Shown: positions 36,661-46,232, counted from the first letter of the stretch. The stretch is 64,000 bases of DNA from DATJPY01 sp035506135 (GCA_035506135.1 DATJPY010000014.1:1-64000), one strand, 5' to 3'. Notes: generated from the sequence alone by a model not told the origin. Made by a program: numbers and translations.

Positions 36661-37569
36661 ATGAGCCGCTTCCAGACCCTCCTCCTGCCGATCGACTTCT
36701 CCTCGCACGCCGCCTCCGCCCTCGAGATGGCGATCGCGCTCGCGCGAGACGCGCGCGCGACGGTCCATCTCTACCACGCCTACGAGATCCCGCTCGGCAC
36801 GATCCCTCCCTACGGCGTGGCCATCCCGGAGCCGATGCTGGCGGAGGTGCGCGACGCGGCCTCGCGCCGGCTCGAGAAGGCCGCGCAGCAGCTGCGGCAG
36901 GCGGGCGTCGCGAGCGAGACGCACATCGAGCACGCGCCGCCCGTCGACGGGATCAGCGACGCGGCGCGCGAGCTGCGGGCCGACCTGATCGTGATGGGCA
37001 CGCGCGGGCTCACCGGCCTGAAGCACGTGCTGCTCGGCAGCGTCGCCGAGCGCACGGTGCGGACGGCACCGTGTCCGGTGCTCACCGTGCGCGCCGCCGA
37101 CGAGGGCGCCGCGGGCGCGGGGCCGGCGGGTCGCTTCCGGACGATCCTCGTGCCCCTCGACTTCTCGACGCACGCGGACGCGGCGCTCGACCTGGCGATC
37201 GAGCTCGCGAAGGAGCACCACGGCGAGCTCCACCTGCTGCACGCCTACGAGCTGCCCGCGGCGGTGACGCTCGCCTATGGCGTCGCGATCCCGCAGTCGA
37301 TGTGGGATGGCGTGCAGCAGGCGGCGCAGGCGCGGCTCGAGAAGGCCCTCGGGCGCGTCCGGTCGGCGAAGGTCGCCGGCGTCGCGCATCTCGTCACCGG
37401 CCCCGCGGCCGACGCGATCGTCGAAACGGCGGCCGAGCAGAAGGCCGATCTGATCGTGATGGCGACACGCGGTCTCACCGGCCTGAAGCACGTGCTGCTC
37501 GGGAGCGTCGCCGAGCGCACGCTCCGCACCGCCCCCTGCCCCGTCCTCACGCTCCGCGCCGACGGCTGA
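36661..37569 (+). CDS. tandem universal-stress protein
   Basis: This 302-residue cytoplasmic protein consists of two UspA domains (about 1-145 and 155-302). Each ends with the ATP-binding G-x2-G-x9-G-S signature: GTRGLTGLKHVLLGSVAERT in the first and TRGLTGLKHVLLGSVAERT in the second. Both halves also share the PPYGVAIPE/LAYGVAIPQ segment. ATP-binding UspA proteins respond to stress and energy state. The gene is monocistronic with its own promoter and palindrome. Confidence 0.93.
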   Translation: MSRFQTLLLPIDFSSHAASALEMAIALARDARATVHLYHAYEIPLGTIPPYGVAIPEPMLAEVRDAASRRLEKAAQQLRQAGVASETHIEHAPPVDGISDAARELRADLIVMGTRGLTGLKHVLLGSVAERTVRTAPCPVLTVRAADEGAAGAGPAGRFRTILVPLDFSTHADAALDLAIELAKEHHGELHLLHAYELPAAVTLAYGVAIPQSMWDGVQQAAQARLEKALGRVRSAKVAGVAHLVTGPAADAIVETAAEQKADLIVMATRGLTGLKHVLLGSVAERTLRTAPCPVLTLRADG

Positions 37570-37580
37570 CCCTCGACGCC

Positions 37581-38435
37581 TCAGCGCTGGATCAGCTTGC
37601 GGTACGCCTTCAGGTGTCGGATCGCCGCGCTCGGGTCGCCGAGGCGGTCGTGGACGCGCGCCAGGTTGTAGTGCGCGTCGGCGCAGTCGGGCGCGGCGCC
37701 GAGCGCCTGCTCGTACGCCTCGCGCGCCTCGCCGTAGCGGCCGAGGTCCTCGAGCGCGACGCCGAGATCGAAGGCGGCGGTCGCATCGTCCGGTCGCACC
37801 GCGAGGGCGGCGCGGTAGTGGCGCTCGGCCTCGCGCAGCCGGCCCGCCTCGTGCTCGAGACAGCCGAGATTGACGTGGGCGGCTGCGTGCTTCGGATCGA
37901 TCTCGAGCGCGCGCTCGTAGGCCGCGCGCGCCTCGGCGGGGTCGCCCTCCTCGATCTCGCAGCCGAGCGCGTACCAGCCCTCGGCGCTGGGGGTCAGCTC
38001 GACGGCAGGCTCGCCCGCCTCACCGGCGCCCGCGGGCGAGAGCGGGACCGGCTCCGCACCGGGCCGCCAGGCCTCGAAGTCGAACCAGTACTGCCCCGAC
38101 TCCGGGCTCCAGATGCGATCGCGCTCGCGCACCACGACCTGGCTCCCCTCGGCGGCGAGCCGGACGCCGGAGAGCGGGCTCCCGTCCGGGAGCTGCTGGC
38201 GGAGCCGGCGCAGCGCCTGCGTCACGCGCCGCGGCGGCACCCGGCTGGTCGCGAGCCCCTTCACGACGCGCAGGAAGACGAGGTCCTGGAACGAGAAGCG
38301 AAGGGCGCCGTCCGGGCCGCGCTCGGGCTCGATCACCCCGGCCCGGACGTAGCTGCGGAGCTGCGCGAGCGAGAGGCCGAGCAGACCCGCGACCTGCTCG
38401 GCGCCGTACGACGTCGCGTCGCCCGTGCCAGACAT
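37581..38435 (-). CDS. MerR-type HTH fused to TPR array
   Basis: This 284-residue protein starts with a MerR-like winged helix: YGAEQVAGLLGLSLAQLRSY then RFSFQDLVFLRVVKGL (about 10-60). A middle region (about 70-145) is of unknown fold. Four TPR repeats follow (WYALGCEIEEGDPAEARAAY; AAHVNLGCLEHEAGRLREAE; AAFDLGVALEDLGRYGEARE; DAHYNLARVHDRLGDPSAAI). TPRs instead of a ligand-binding coiled coil suggest regulation by protein contact. It converges on the universal-stress gene, 11 nt away. Confidence 0.85.
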   Translation of the reverse strand: MSGTGDATSYGAEQVAGLLGLSLAQLRSYVRAGVIEPERGPDGALRFSFQDLVFLRVVKGLATSRVPPRRVTQALRRLRQQLPDGSPLSGVRLAAEGSQVVVRERDRIWSPESGQYWFDFEAWRPGAEPVPLSPAGAGEAGEPAVELTPSAEGWYALGCEIEEGDPAEARAAYERALEIDPKHAAAHVNLGCLEHEAGRLREAERHYRAALAVRPDDATAAFDLGVALEDLGRYGEAREAYEQALGAAPDCADAHYNLARVHDRLGDPSAAIRHLKAYRKLIQR

Positions 38436-38480
38436 GGGATGCCGGGAGGTTGAGGCGCGGCAGGGCCCCCGCGCAAGGGG

Positions 38481-39332
38481 TCAGCGCTTGGCTCTGCCCC
38501 GTGCCTTGCCGGCCTCGCCCGACGCGGCGCGCTTCGGGCCCTTGCGCCCGGCACCGGCGGCCGGCGCGGCAAGGCTCGCGCGCAGCGCGTCCATCAGGTC
38601 GATGATCTTCGCCTCCGGCGCGGCGGCGGGCTCCACCGCGATCGACTCGGCCCCCTCCACCTTGCGGCGGATGGCGTCCTCGACGCGCTGCTTCACGGCG
38701 TCGTCGTAGCGCTCCGGGTGGAAGTCGTCGCTCTCGATCTGCTGGACGAGCTGCACCGCGAGGTCGAGCTCGGCGGGCTTCACGGCGGCCTTCCCGCGCT
38801 CGACCTCGTCGAACGACTTGACCTCGTCTGCGTAGCGGAGCTGCTGCATCACCAGCCCGTCCTGGAACGGGCGGATCAGCACGAGGTACTGCTTCCCGCG
38901 CGCCGCCCAGCGTGCCAGGGCCGCGCGGCCGGTCTTCCGCATCGCCTCGGCGAGCAGGCGGTAGGGCTTGTCGCCGCCCTTGTCCGGGCCGAGGTAGTAG
39001 GCCTTCTCGTAGTAGAGCGGGTCGACGGACTCGAGCGGAAGGAACTCGCTGATCTCGATGGTCTCGGAGCCGGCCTCCTCGAGGGAGCGGAGCTCCTCGG
39101 GGCTGAAGGTGACGTACTGCCCCTTCTGGAACTCGTAGCCCTTGACCAGCTCCTCGCGCGGCGCCACGCGCTCGTCCCGCGGGCACCAGTACTGCTGCTT
39201 CACCCGGGAGCCGCAGCTGTGGAGCCAGTGGAAGGAGAGCGAGCCACCCGACTCCTGGGTCGTGAAGAGCTTCACCGGGATCGAGACGAGCCCGAAGGAG
39301 ACGGCTGCGGTGCCGATCGCGCGCGCTGCCAT
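38481..39332 (-). CDS. ku: non-homologous end-joining protein Ku
   Basis: Bacterial Ku (283 aa) forms a homodimeric ring on DNA ends. Family blocks are ISFGLVSIPVKLF-like AAVSFGLVSIPVKLFTTQ, FHWLHSCGSRVKQQYWCP, LVKGYEFQKGQYVTF, YYLGPDKGGDKPYRLL and the DFHPERYDD end of the core. A basic Lys/Arg-rich tail follows, typical for DNA-end bypass and LigD recruitment. The ATG has GGGGAGAG upstream. It is divergent from ligD with 72 nt between. Confidence 0.97.
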   Translation of the reverse strand: MAARAIGTAAVSFGLVSIPVKLFTTQESGGSLSFHWLHSCGSRVKQQYWCPRDERVAPREELVKGYEFQKGQYVTFSPEELRSLEEAGSETIEISEFLPLESVDPLYYEKAYYLGPDKGGDKPYRLLAEAMRKTGRAALARWAARGKQYLVLIRPFQDGLVMQQLRYADEVKSFDEVERGKAAVKPAELDLAVQLVQQIESDDFHPERYDDAVKQRVEDAIRRKVEGAESIAVEPAAAPEAKIIDLMDALRASLAAPAAGAGRKGPKRAASGEAGKARGRAKR

Positions 39333-39392
39333 GGATCTCTCTCCCCTGGGGATTGGAGCATGGGCGAGGTGCGAAGAGGCGTCAACCCGGAC

Positions 39393-39398
39393 CACAAT
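39393..39398 (+). promoter_or_regulatory. -10 box of ligD
   Basis: CACAAT (4 of 6) ends 6 nt before the ligD ATG. No good -35 box is seen. The layout is the same as for the CAAX protease gene. Confidence 0.3.
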
Positions 39399-39404
39399 CG
39401 GCGC

Positions 39405-41996
39405 ATGGCAGACCGGGCTGGAGCGGGTCGAGGGGGCCTCGGGGCCTACCGGGCGAAGCGCTCCGCCGAGCGCACGCCCGAGCCGTTCGGTTCCGGCGGG
39501 CACGGCTCTGGCTCCGGCGGCGCTCGCCCCCGCCTCTTCGTCGTCCAGCAGCACGGGGCGCGGCGCCTCCACTTCGACTTCCGGCTCGAGTGGAACGGCG
39601 TGCTGCTGTCGTGGGCGGTTCCGAAGGGGCCCTCGCTCGATCCGGCCGAGAAGCGCCTCGCGGTGCGCGTCGAGGACCACCCGGTCGACTACGCCGACTT
39701 CGAGGGCGTGATCCCCGAAGGCAACTACGGCGCCGGCGCGGTCATCGTCTGGGACACGGGCCGCTGGATCCCGGTGGAGGACCCCGAGCGCGGGCTCGAG
39801 AGCGGGAAGCTCCTCTTCGACCTCGCCGGCTACAAGCTTCGCGGCCGCTTCACGCTGGTGCGCACCGGCGGCCGCCGCGCCGCCAGGTCGGGCAAGGAGT
39901 GGCTGCTCATCAAGAAGGCCGATGGCTTCGCCGCTTCCGGCGCCCTCGACGCGCACTCGGTGCTCTCGGGGCTCACGCTGGACGAGCTCGCCGATGGCCC
40001 GCGGCGCGAGGCCGCGCTCGCGCGCGCCGCGGGACGCCTAGGGGCGACACGCCGGCGCGTCGACGTGGTAGCGGTGAAGCCCATGCTGGCGCAGGCCACC
40101 GAGAAGCCCTTCTCGGCGGACGGCTGGCTCTTCGAGGTGAAGTACGACGGCTACCGCGCGATCGCGGCGCGCGAGCCCGCTACGGACGGCGGGCGCGCCC
40201 GGGCGCAGCTCCGCTACCGGAGCGGACGCGATGCGACGGCGCTCTGGCCGGAGCTCGCGGGTGCCGTCGCGGCGCTGCCCTACTCGCGCATCGTGCTCGA
40301 CGGAGAGCTGGTGGTGCTCGACGGCGAGGGCCGCCCGAGCTTCCAGCGGCTCCAGAAGCGCGCACAGGCCAGCACGCCGGCCGAGGCACGGCGCGCCGCG
40401 GTCGAGTCGCCCGCGACGTACTTCGCCTTCGACCTCCTTGCGCTCGGCGATCTCGACCTCCGCCCGCTCCCGCTCGTCGAGCGCAAGCGGCTCCTCGAAC
40501 GCGCGCTTCCCGGCCGCGGGCCGCTGCGGGTGGCGCCCCACTTCGCCGCGCGCGGTGAGGTCGTCTTCGCCGAGATCGAGCGCCTCGGCCTCGAGGGGAT
40601 GGTGGCCAAGCGCGCCGACGCGCCGTACCGGGCCGGCCGCTCGCCGGCCTGGCGCAAGATCCGCATCCGCCCGACGCACGACTTCGCGATCGTCGGCATG
40701 AGCGCGCCGCGCGGGTCGCGCGCCGGGTTCGGTGCGCTGCACCTGGCGGCGCGCAGCGGATCGACACTGCGCTATGTCGGCCGGGTCGGGAGCGGCTTCT
40801 CCGACGCGCAGCTCGCCGCGCTGCACCGCGCGCTCGAGCCGCTGCGCCGCGCCACGCCCGCCTGCGAGGGCGCGCCGAAGAGCGCGCGCGGCGACGTCTG
40901 GGTCGAGCCGCGCCTCGTGTGCGAGGTTCGCTATGCGGAGGTCACCGCCGACGGCAGCCTGCGCCAGCCCGTGTTCGTGCGCCTGCGCGAGGACAAGAAG
41001 CCCGAGGAGATCGATCCGCCGCCGGCCCTCGCCGGCGCCGCGGAGGAGCCGCCCATGGCACCTGCGGAGAAGAAGAATCCCGAGCCCGAACGGTCGGTTG
41101 CCTTCACGAACCTCGACAAGATCTTCTGGCCCGAGTCGGGCTACACGAAGGGCGACCTGATCGAGTACTACCGCGGCATCGCGCCGTGGCTCCTGCCCTA
41201 TCTGCGCGATCGCCCGCTGGTGATGACCCGCTATCCGGACGGGATCGCCGGCAAATCGTTCTTCCAGAAGGACGCGCCGCGCTGGGCACCCTCGTGGCTC
41301 CGCACCGAGACGCTCTGGAGCGAGCACGGCGGGCGCGAGATCCACTACTTCGTGTGCGACGACGTCGAGTCGCTGCTCTACGTCGCGAACATGGGCACCA
41401 TCCCGCTGCACGTCTGGTCGAGCCGCATCGCGAGCCTGCAGCGGCCGGACTGGTCGATCCTCGACCTCGACCCGAAGGGGGCGCCGTTCGCGCACGTCGT
41501 CGAGATCGCGCGCGCGCTGCGGGCGATCGGCGAGGAGATCGGGCTGCCGACCTTCGTGAAGACCAGCGGCTCGGCCGGGCTCCACGTGCTCGTGCCGCTC
41601 GGCGGCCGGCTCACCTTCGAGCAGTCGCGCACGCTCGCCGAGCTGCTCGCGCACGCCGCCGTCGAGCGCCTGCCGGAGATCGCCACGATGGCGCGTCCGC
41701 TGCGCGCGCGCGGCGGCCGCGTCTACGTCGACACCGGACAGAACGGCCACGGGAAGCTCCTCGCCGCGCCCTTCTCCGCACGGCCCCTCCCCGGCGCGCC
41801 GGTCTCGATGCCGCTGCGCTGGAGCGAGGTCGGCGGGCGCCTCGATCCCGCTCGCTTCACGATCCGCAGCGCGGCAGGGCGCATGCGGCGGCTCGGCGCG
41901 GACCCGCTGCGCCCGGTGCTCGACGCGGCGCCCGACCTCGTCGCGGCGCTCGAGCGGCTCTCGGGGGCGGTGAAGCGCGATGCGAAGAAGCACTGA
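39405..41996 (+). CDS. ligD: multifunctional DNA ligase D
   Basis: LigD (863 aa) has the order phosphoesterase-ligase-polymerase. The 3'-phosphoesterase (about 40-190) has RRLHFDFRLEWNG and GVIPEGNYGAG. The ATP-dependent ligase (about 225-550) has the nucleotidyl-lysine in FEVKYDGYRA, LDGELVV and EGMVAKR. The primase-like polymerase (about 570-863) has FWPESGYTKGDLIEYY, MTRYPDGI and the metal-binding ILDLDPKGAPF, plus FVKTSGSAGLHV. Together with Ku it gives a complete two-component NHEJ system. Confidence 0.97.
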   Translation: MADRAGAGRGGLGAYRAKRSAERTPEPFGSGGHGSGSGGARPRLFVVQQHGARRLHFDFRLEWNGVLLSWAVPKGPSLDPAEKRLAVRVEDHPVDYADFEGVIPEGNYGAGAVIVWDTGRWIPVEDPERGLESGKLLFDLAGYKLRGRFTLVRTGGRRAARSGKEWLLIKKADGFAASGALDAHSVLSGLTLDELADGPRREAALARAAGRLGATRRRVDVVAVKPMLAQATEKPFSADGWLFEVKYDGYRAIAAREPATDGGRARAQLRYRSGRDATALWPELAGAVAALPYSRIVLDGELVVLDGEGRPSFQRLQKRAQASTPAEARRAAVESPATYFAFDLLALGDLDLRPLPLVERKRLLERALPGRGPLRVAPHFAARGEVVFAEIERLGLEGMVAKRADAPYRAGRSPAWRKIRIRPTHDFAIVGMSAPRGSRAGFGALHLAARSGSTLRYVGRVGSGFSDAQLAALHRALEPLRRATPACEGAPKSARGDVWVEPRLVCEVRYAEVTADGSLRQPVFVRLREDKKPEEIDPPPALAGAAEEPPMAPAEKKNPEPERSVAFTNLDKIFWPESGYTKGDLIEYYRGIAPWLLPYLRDRPLVMTRYPDGIAGKSFFQKDAPRWAPSWLRTETLWSEHGGREIHYFVCDDVESLLYVANMGTIPLHVWSSRIASLQRPDWSILDLDPKGAPFAHVVEIARALRAIGEEIGLPTFVKTSGSAGLHVLVPLGGRLTFEQSRTLAELLAHAAVERLPEIATMARPLRARGGRVYVDTGQNGHGKLLAAPFSARPLPGAPVSMPLRWSEVGGRLDPARFTIRSAAGRMRRLGADPLRPVLDAAPDLVAALERLSGAVKRDAKKH

Positions 41997-42181
41997 GCGC
42001 GCCTCCACCCGCCGCGCGACCCGAGTGGATGCTCGGCGCCCCAACGCAGGTGATCGACGCAGACACGCTGCCCTGGCGCTTCCTCTCCCGCTTCCAGCGC
42101 GGAGACGCGCCACCGCTTCCCGGCCTGGTGACGCTTCGATGACGACCGGCGTTGCCCCCCGTGCTCGGCGCCCGCAGCGAA

Positions 42182-42210
42182 TTGCAAGATCCAGCTCCCA
42201 TCCCTATCGT
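42182..42210 (+). promoter_or_regulatory. promoter at the head of the zinc island
   Basis: TTGCAA (42182-42187) and TATCGT (42205-42210) are 17 nt apart and the ATG follows after 9 nt. No obvious AT-rich Zur palindrome overlaps it; TTGCAA itself is a 6-bp palindrome. Confidence 0.45.
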
Positions 42211-42219
42211 GACGCGCCA

Positions 42220-42669
42220 ATGCGACGGCTCGAGTCGAACGCACGCGTTCGTTCCGCCGGTTCTCTGCAAAGCGCGGTGGGGCTTCGCTCCCGCGCCTGG
42301 CTCGGCGTCGCCGCCCTCCTGCTCCAGCTCGCCCTTCCCTTCCTCCATTCTCTGGAGATCCGCCTCGCATCCGCCGAGGCGTCGCCCCTGGGCGCAGACG
42401 CGCACAGTCCGTCTCGCGCGCTCGACCCGACCCCTGGCGCGCGCGGGATCTCGGCCGTACCGGTCGCAGCGCACGACGAGCAGAACTGCCCGATCTGCGC
42501 CGCGCTCTCCCACGCTCACGCCGCGACCACGGATGCGGCTCGAGTCCCTGCGGCGTTCGAGTCTCGTCCGCTCGTCGTTTCGACCGAACGCAAGACCCCG
42601 CCGTTCCGGGACGTCGCGAGCCCTGACGCTCGCGCGCCTCCCTCCGCCTCGCGCATCGCCATCTCGTAG
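42220..42669 (+). CDS. small secreted His/CxxC protein, paralogue A
   Basis: This 149-residue protein has a basic N-terminus, a hydrophobic helix (about 27-44, WLGVAALLLQLALPFLHS) and a small periplasmic part. That part carries several His and a CxxC: AHDEQNCPICAALSHAHA (about 98-115). The layout resembles DUF2946-type proteins, which are often encoded beside metal-uptake receptors. ATG 42220 follows a near-leaderless promoter; ATG 42139 is an in-frame alternative. Position just before a TonB-dependent receptor, and a paralogue before the second znu set, suggest periplasmic metal binding (inference). Confidence 0.65.
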   Translation: MRRLESNARVRSAGSLQSAVGLRSRAWLGVAALLLQLALPFLHSLEIRLASAEASPLGADAHSPSRALDPTPGARGISAVPVAAHDEQNCPICAALSHAHAATTDAARVPAAFESRPLVVSTERKTPPFRDVASPDARAPPSASRIAIS

Positions 42670-42803
42670 TCGCGGTCCGCTCGAGACGCGTCGCGTGATG
42701 GCTGCCATGGGCCCGCGCCCATGAGCCTCCGCGATCCGCGCCTGAGGACCGCCTTCCAGGGACGATCTGAGGGGCGGCGCTTCGGCCGCCCGGAGTCGAG
42801 AAG

Positions 42804-45158
42804 ATGAGAGGCAGGAGGGGACTCTTCGCCCTGCTCTTCGCAGGGTGGTCGGCAGGCTTTGGCTTTTCGGGAATCGCGCTCGGCGACCCCGCGTCGCAGG
42901 GCTCCGTGGAGGGGCACGTCAAGGACGCCCTCGATCGGCCGCTCGCGGACGTGGCGCTGCGCCTCGAGGCGGCGGATGGGCACGTTGCCGGTCGCACCCA
43001 GACCGATGCGAACGGACGCTTCGCGTTCCACGGCGTCGACGCCGGGGTGTACTCCGTCGTCGGGGAGAAGAAGGACTTCGAGACCGCCACCGCCGTGGTA
43101 ACCGTGAAGGCGGGCGAGGCGGCGCGATCGGAGCTGGTCCTCGCCTCGACGACGCCGCTCGACCTGAACGTCGTCGCTCAACGGCTCGACCAGCGCCGGG
43201 TGAACATCACGCCCGCGATCGGCGTGAGCCACTACGACATCACGCAGGACGCCATCCAGGACCAGGCCCACGGCGACGATACGCCGTTCAATCAGGTCAT
43301 CCTCCGTTCACCCGGGGTCGCCAACGACTCGTACGGTCAGCTGCACGTCCGCGGCGAGCACGCGAACCTCCAGTACCGCATCAACGGCATCCTGCTGCCG
43401 GGCGGCCTCACCGGCTTCGCCTCCACGCTCGACACCCGGATGGTGAGCAACGCGTCGCTTTTGACCGGCGCGCTTCCCGCGCAGTACGGCTACCGCACCG
43501 CAGGCGTCGTCGACATCCAGACGCAGGAGGGTACGCTCCAGCCCGAGGCGAGCCTCGGGATCTACGGCGGCAGCGACAGCTGGGTCCAGCCGCACTTCGA
43601 AGCGAGTGGCTCCTCGGGAATCTTCAACTACTTCGTCACCGGCGATTACATCCAGAACGATCGAGGTGTCGAGCCGCCGACTCCCAACGCCATCCACGAC
43701 TACACACGGCAGGGAAAGGTCTTCGGACTCTTCTCCGCAGTACCCGACCCGTCGACGCGCGTGAGCCTCGCCGTGAGCGGCGCCATCGGCCACTTCGAGA
43801 TTCCCAACAACCCGGGCCAGCCCACGGCCTTCTCCCTCGCCGGAGTCGACAGCTTCAACTCGAAGGACGTGAACGAGACCCAGCAGGAGATCAATCCGTG
43901 GGGGATCCTGGCGCTGCAGAAGTCACTGGGGCCGCTCGATTTCCAGATCGCCGCATTCAGCCAGTACAACGACATCCGCTTCAACCCGGACAACACGCCA
44001 GACCTCCTCTTCAACGGCGTCGCGTCTCGCACCGAACGGAGCGTTTTCGAGAACGGGATCGAGGGCGACGGCAGCTACCACCTGAACGAGTCGCACACGC
44101 TGCGGGGCGGCTTCTTCTTCAGCGGCAGCCGCGCCGACACCAACAACACCTCGCGCGTCTTCCCCACCGACGCGGCCGGGAACCAGAGCAGCGACGTCCC
44201 GATCGTGGTCACGGACGACACCAACAAGACGGCCTTTCTCTACGGCGTCTATCTGCAGGACGAGTGGAAGCTGCTCCCGCAGCTCACCATCAACGGCGGC
44301 CTCCGCTTCGACTACTACGACGGCTTCGTGAAGGAGTACCAGGCGAGTCCGCGCATCAACCTGGTCTACCGGCCGACCGAGACGACGACGCTGCACGCCG
44401 GCTACTCGCGCTACTTCACGCCGCCGCCGCTCGAGCTTCTCGCCAAGGACGGCTGCGACAAGTTCGCGAACACGACCAATGCCTGCGCGATCGACACCGG
44501 GATCAAGCCGGTCAACGTCGAGCGCGCCCACTACTTCGGTGTCGGGATCGTCCAACAGATCCTTCCCGAGTGGCGGGTGGGGCTCGACGGCTACTACAAG
44601 ATTGCCCACAACCAGCTCGACGACGGCCAGTTCGGCGCGGCCCTGGTGTTCTCCCCCTTCAACTACGACAAGGGCTCGATCAAGGGCGTCGAGCTCACCT
44701 CCACCTACCAGCGCGGGAACTTCTCTGCCTACACCAACGCAGCCCTGTCGTACGCCCAGGGGCGGAAGATTACGACCGCCCAGTTCCTGTTCGAGCCGGA
44801 TGAATTCGAATACATCAGTCACCACTACGTCTGGCTGGACCACGACCAGCGCTGGAGCAGCACCGCGGGGGTCTCCTACGTCCTCTGGGGGACGCGGTTC
44901 TACGCCGAGAACATCTTCGGCAGCGGACTGCGCCAGGGCTTCGCGAACACGATGAAGATGCCCGTCTCCAACCAGGTGAACCTCGGCGCCTCGCGCGATT
45001 TCGTGCTTCCGACGCTGGGTCGGTTCACGGCGCGCTTCGACATCGTGAATCTGTTCGACAAGCACAACCAGATCCGCTCGGGCGAGGGGATCGGCGTCTT
45101 CGCCGCGCAGCGGGGGCCCGAGCGCGGCTTCTTCGGCGGGTTGACCAAACACTTCTGA
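42804..45158 (+). CDS. TonB-dependent outer-membrane receptor
   Basis: This 784-residue protein has a signal peptide (about 1-27), a carboxypeptidase-regulatory-like beta-sandwich (about 33-110, QGSVEGHVKDALDRPLADVA), and a plug domain (about 135-250, QVILRSPGVANDSYGQLHVR). The 22-strand barrel ends in Phe (TKHF). GGAG lies upstream of the ATG. A partner His/Cys protein gene precedes it and exbB-exbD-tonB follow it, so it has its own energy-coupling set. Neighbouring znu genes point to zinc or a zincophore as the substrate (inference). Confidence 0.93.
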   Translation: MRGRRGLFALLFAGWSAGFGFSGIALGDPASQGSVEGHVKDALDRPLADVALRLEAADGHVAGRTQTDANGRFAFHGVDAGVYSVVGEKKDFETATAVVTVKAGEAARSELVLASTTPLDLNVVAQRLDQRRVNITPAIGVSHYDITQDAIQDQAHGDDTPFNQVILRSPGVANDSYGQLHVRGEHANLQYRINGILLPGGLTGFASTLDTRMVSNASLLTGALPAQYGYRTAGVVDIQTQEGTLQPEASLGIYGGSDSWVQPHFEASGSSGIFNYFVTGDYIQNDRGVEPPTPNAIHDYTRQGKVFGLFSAVPDPSTRVSLAVSGAIGHFEIPNNPGQPTAFSLAGVDSFNSKDVNETQQEINPWGILALQKSLGPLDFQIAAFSQYNDIRFNPDNTPDLLFNGVASRTERSVFENGIEGDGSYHLNESHTLRGGFFFSGSRADTNNTSRVFPTDAAGNQSSDVPIVVTDDTNKTAFLYGVYLQDEWKLLPQLTINGGLRFDYYDGFVKEYQASPRINLVYRPTETTTLHAGYSRYFTPPPLELLAKDGCDKFANTTNACAIDTGIKPVNVERAHYFGVGIVQQILPEWRVGLDGYYKIAHNQLDDGQFGAALVFSPFNYDKGSIKGVELTSTYQRGNFSAYTNAALSYAQGRKITTAQFLFEPDEFEYISHHYVWLDHDQRWSSTAGVSYVLWGTRFYAENIFGSGLRQGFANTMKMPVSNQVNLGASRDFVLPTLGRFTARFDIVNLFDKHNQIRSGEGIGVFAAQRGPERGFFGGLTKHF

Positions 45159-45193
45159 CCGCGGAGGACCGCGGACACGGGAGCGGGAGACGC

Positions 45194-45841
45194 GTGCACG
45201 ACCTGACCAACCTCTGGACCGCCCTGCAGGCGGGCGGCGCAGCGATCTATCCACTGCTCGGATTGGCCGTCGTCGCGGCGGTCGTCATCGTCGAGAAGGG
45301 CTTCGTCTACGCGACGAGGACCCACCTCTCGCCGAAGCTGGTCCGGACGATCGAGAGCGGCGCCTTCAAGTGGAGCGAGCTCGAGCAGCAGCTCGCCGAC
45401 GTGAACCCCAGGCTCTACGCAGGCCGGTTCCTTCGCGTGCTGGTCCAGAGCCGGCGGCAGCCCGGATGGTGGGTGGAGTCGCGCGCGGGAGACGAGGCGA
45501 GCGTCATCGAGAAGGCGCTCGGGCGTTGGACCTGGGTGCTCGAGACGATCGTGACGGCGGCGCCGCTGCTCGGGCTGCTCGGCACCATCACCGGCATGAT
45601 CCGCTCCTTCCGGCTCTTTGGCGATCAGGGACTCGTCGACCCGGCGGGTGTCACCGGAGGGGTCGCGGAGGCGCTGATCGCGACCGCGGTGGGGCTCTTC
45701 ATCGCCCTCGCGGCGCTCTTCGCGTTCAACTTCTTCTCGCAGCGCCGCGCCCAGTTGATGGACGAGCTCGAGCGGCTCGGCACGCGGCTGGTCGACCGCA
45801 TCCGGCTCGATCAGGAGGGCTTCTTCGATGAAGCTCCGTAG
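45194..45841 (+). CDS. exbB: ExbB/TolQ-type proton-channel subunit
   Basis: This 215-residue inner-membrane protein has three transmembrane segments (about 17-35, 118-140 and 157-182) of the MotA/TolQ/ExbB family. The signature is TAAPLLGLLGTITGMIRSF and GVAEALIATAVGLFIALAA. It powers TonB from the proton gradient with ExbD. The start is GTG. Its last codons overlap exbD by 14 nt. Confidence 0.93.
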   Translation: MHDLTNLWTALQAGGAAIYPLLGLAVVAAVVIVEKGFVYATRTHLSPKLVRTIESGAFKWSELEQQLADVNPRLYAGRFLRVLVQSRRQPGWWVESRAGDEASVIEKALGRWTWVLETIVTAAPLLGLLGTITGMIRSFRLFGDQGLVDPAGVTGGVAEALIATAVGLFIALAALFAFNFFSQRRAQLMDELERLGTRLVDRIRLDQEGFFDEAP

Positions 45842-46229
45842 ATCGCGGACCTCGCGGCGCGGGCGCATCGAGATCATCCCCATGATCGACGTGATGTTCT
45901 TCCTGCTCGCGACCTTCATGCTTGCGTCGCTCTCGATGCAGCACTTGCATTCGCTGGGGATCAACCTTCCGAAGGGCCGCGCTGCGGCGATGGACACGCG
46001 AAGCCCGATCACGCTCACCGTGACGCGCGACGGGCAGCTGCTGCTGAACGAGGTCGCGATCACCCTCGACACGCTCGAGCCCGCGCTGCGACCGCTACTG
46101 GGCGACTCGGAGACGAGCGTCGTGGTTGCGGCGGACGGCGCTGCACCGCACGGCCTGGTGGTCCAGGCGATGCTCAAGGCACGCGAGGCCGGTGCCGAGC
46201 ATTTCTTGATCGCGGTGCAGCACGAGTAG
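45828..46229 (+). CDS. exbD: ExbD/TolR-type subunit
   Basis: This 133-residue protein has one transmembrane helix (about 17-36) with the proton-carrying Asp in IEIIPMIDVMFFLLATFM, and a periplasmic domain. It matches ExbD. The ATG lies inside exbB, so the two are co-translated. Confidence 0.93.
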   Translation: MKLRRSRTSRRGRIEIIPMIDVMFFLLATFMLASLSMQHLHSLGINLPKGRAAAMDTRSPITLTVTRDGQLLLNEVAITLDTLEPALRPLLGDSETSVVVAADGAAPHGLVVQAMLKAREAGAEHFLIAVQHE

Positions 46230-46232
46230 AGC

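Noticed and set aside
42028..42142. Small frame of 37 codons between ligD and the zinc island
   Set aside because: It has somewhat lower third-position GC than real genes nearby, no ribosome-binding site and no recognisable motif; it could be a relic but is not supported as a gene.
42120..42804. Search for a Zur box (AT-rich palindrome) at the head of the zinc island
   Set aside because: None of the usual GTTATA-type palindromes is visible here, nor before 46984, 53587 or 54926; Zur control therefore rests on gene content only.
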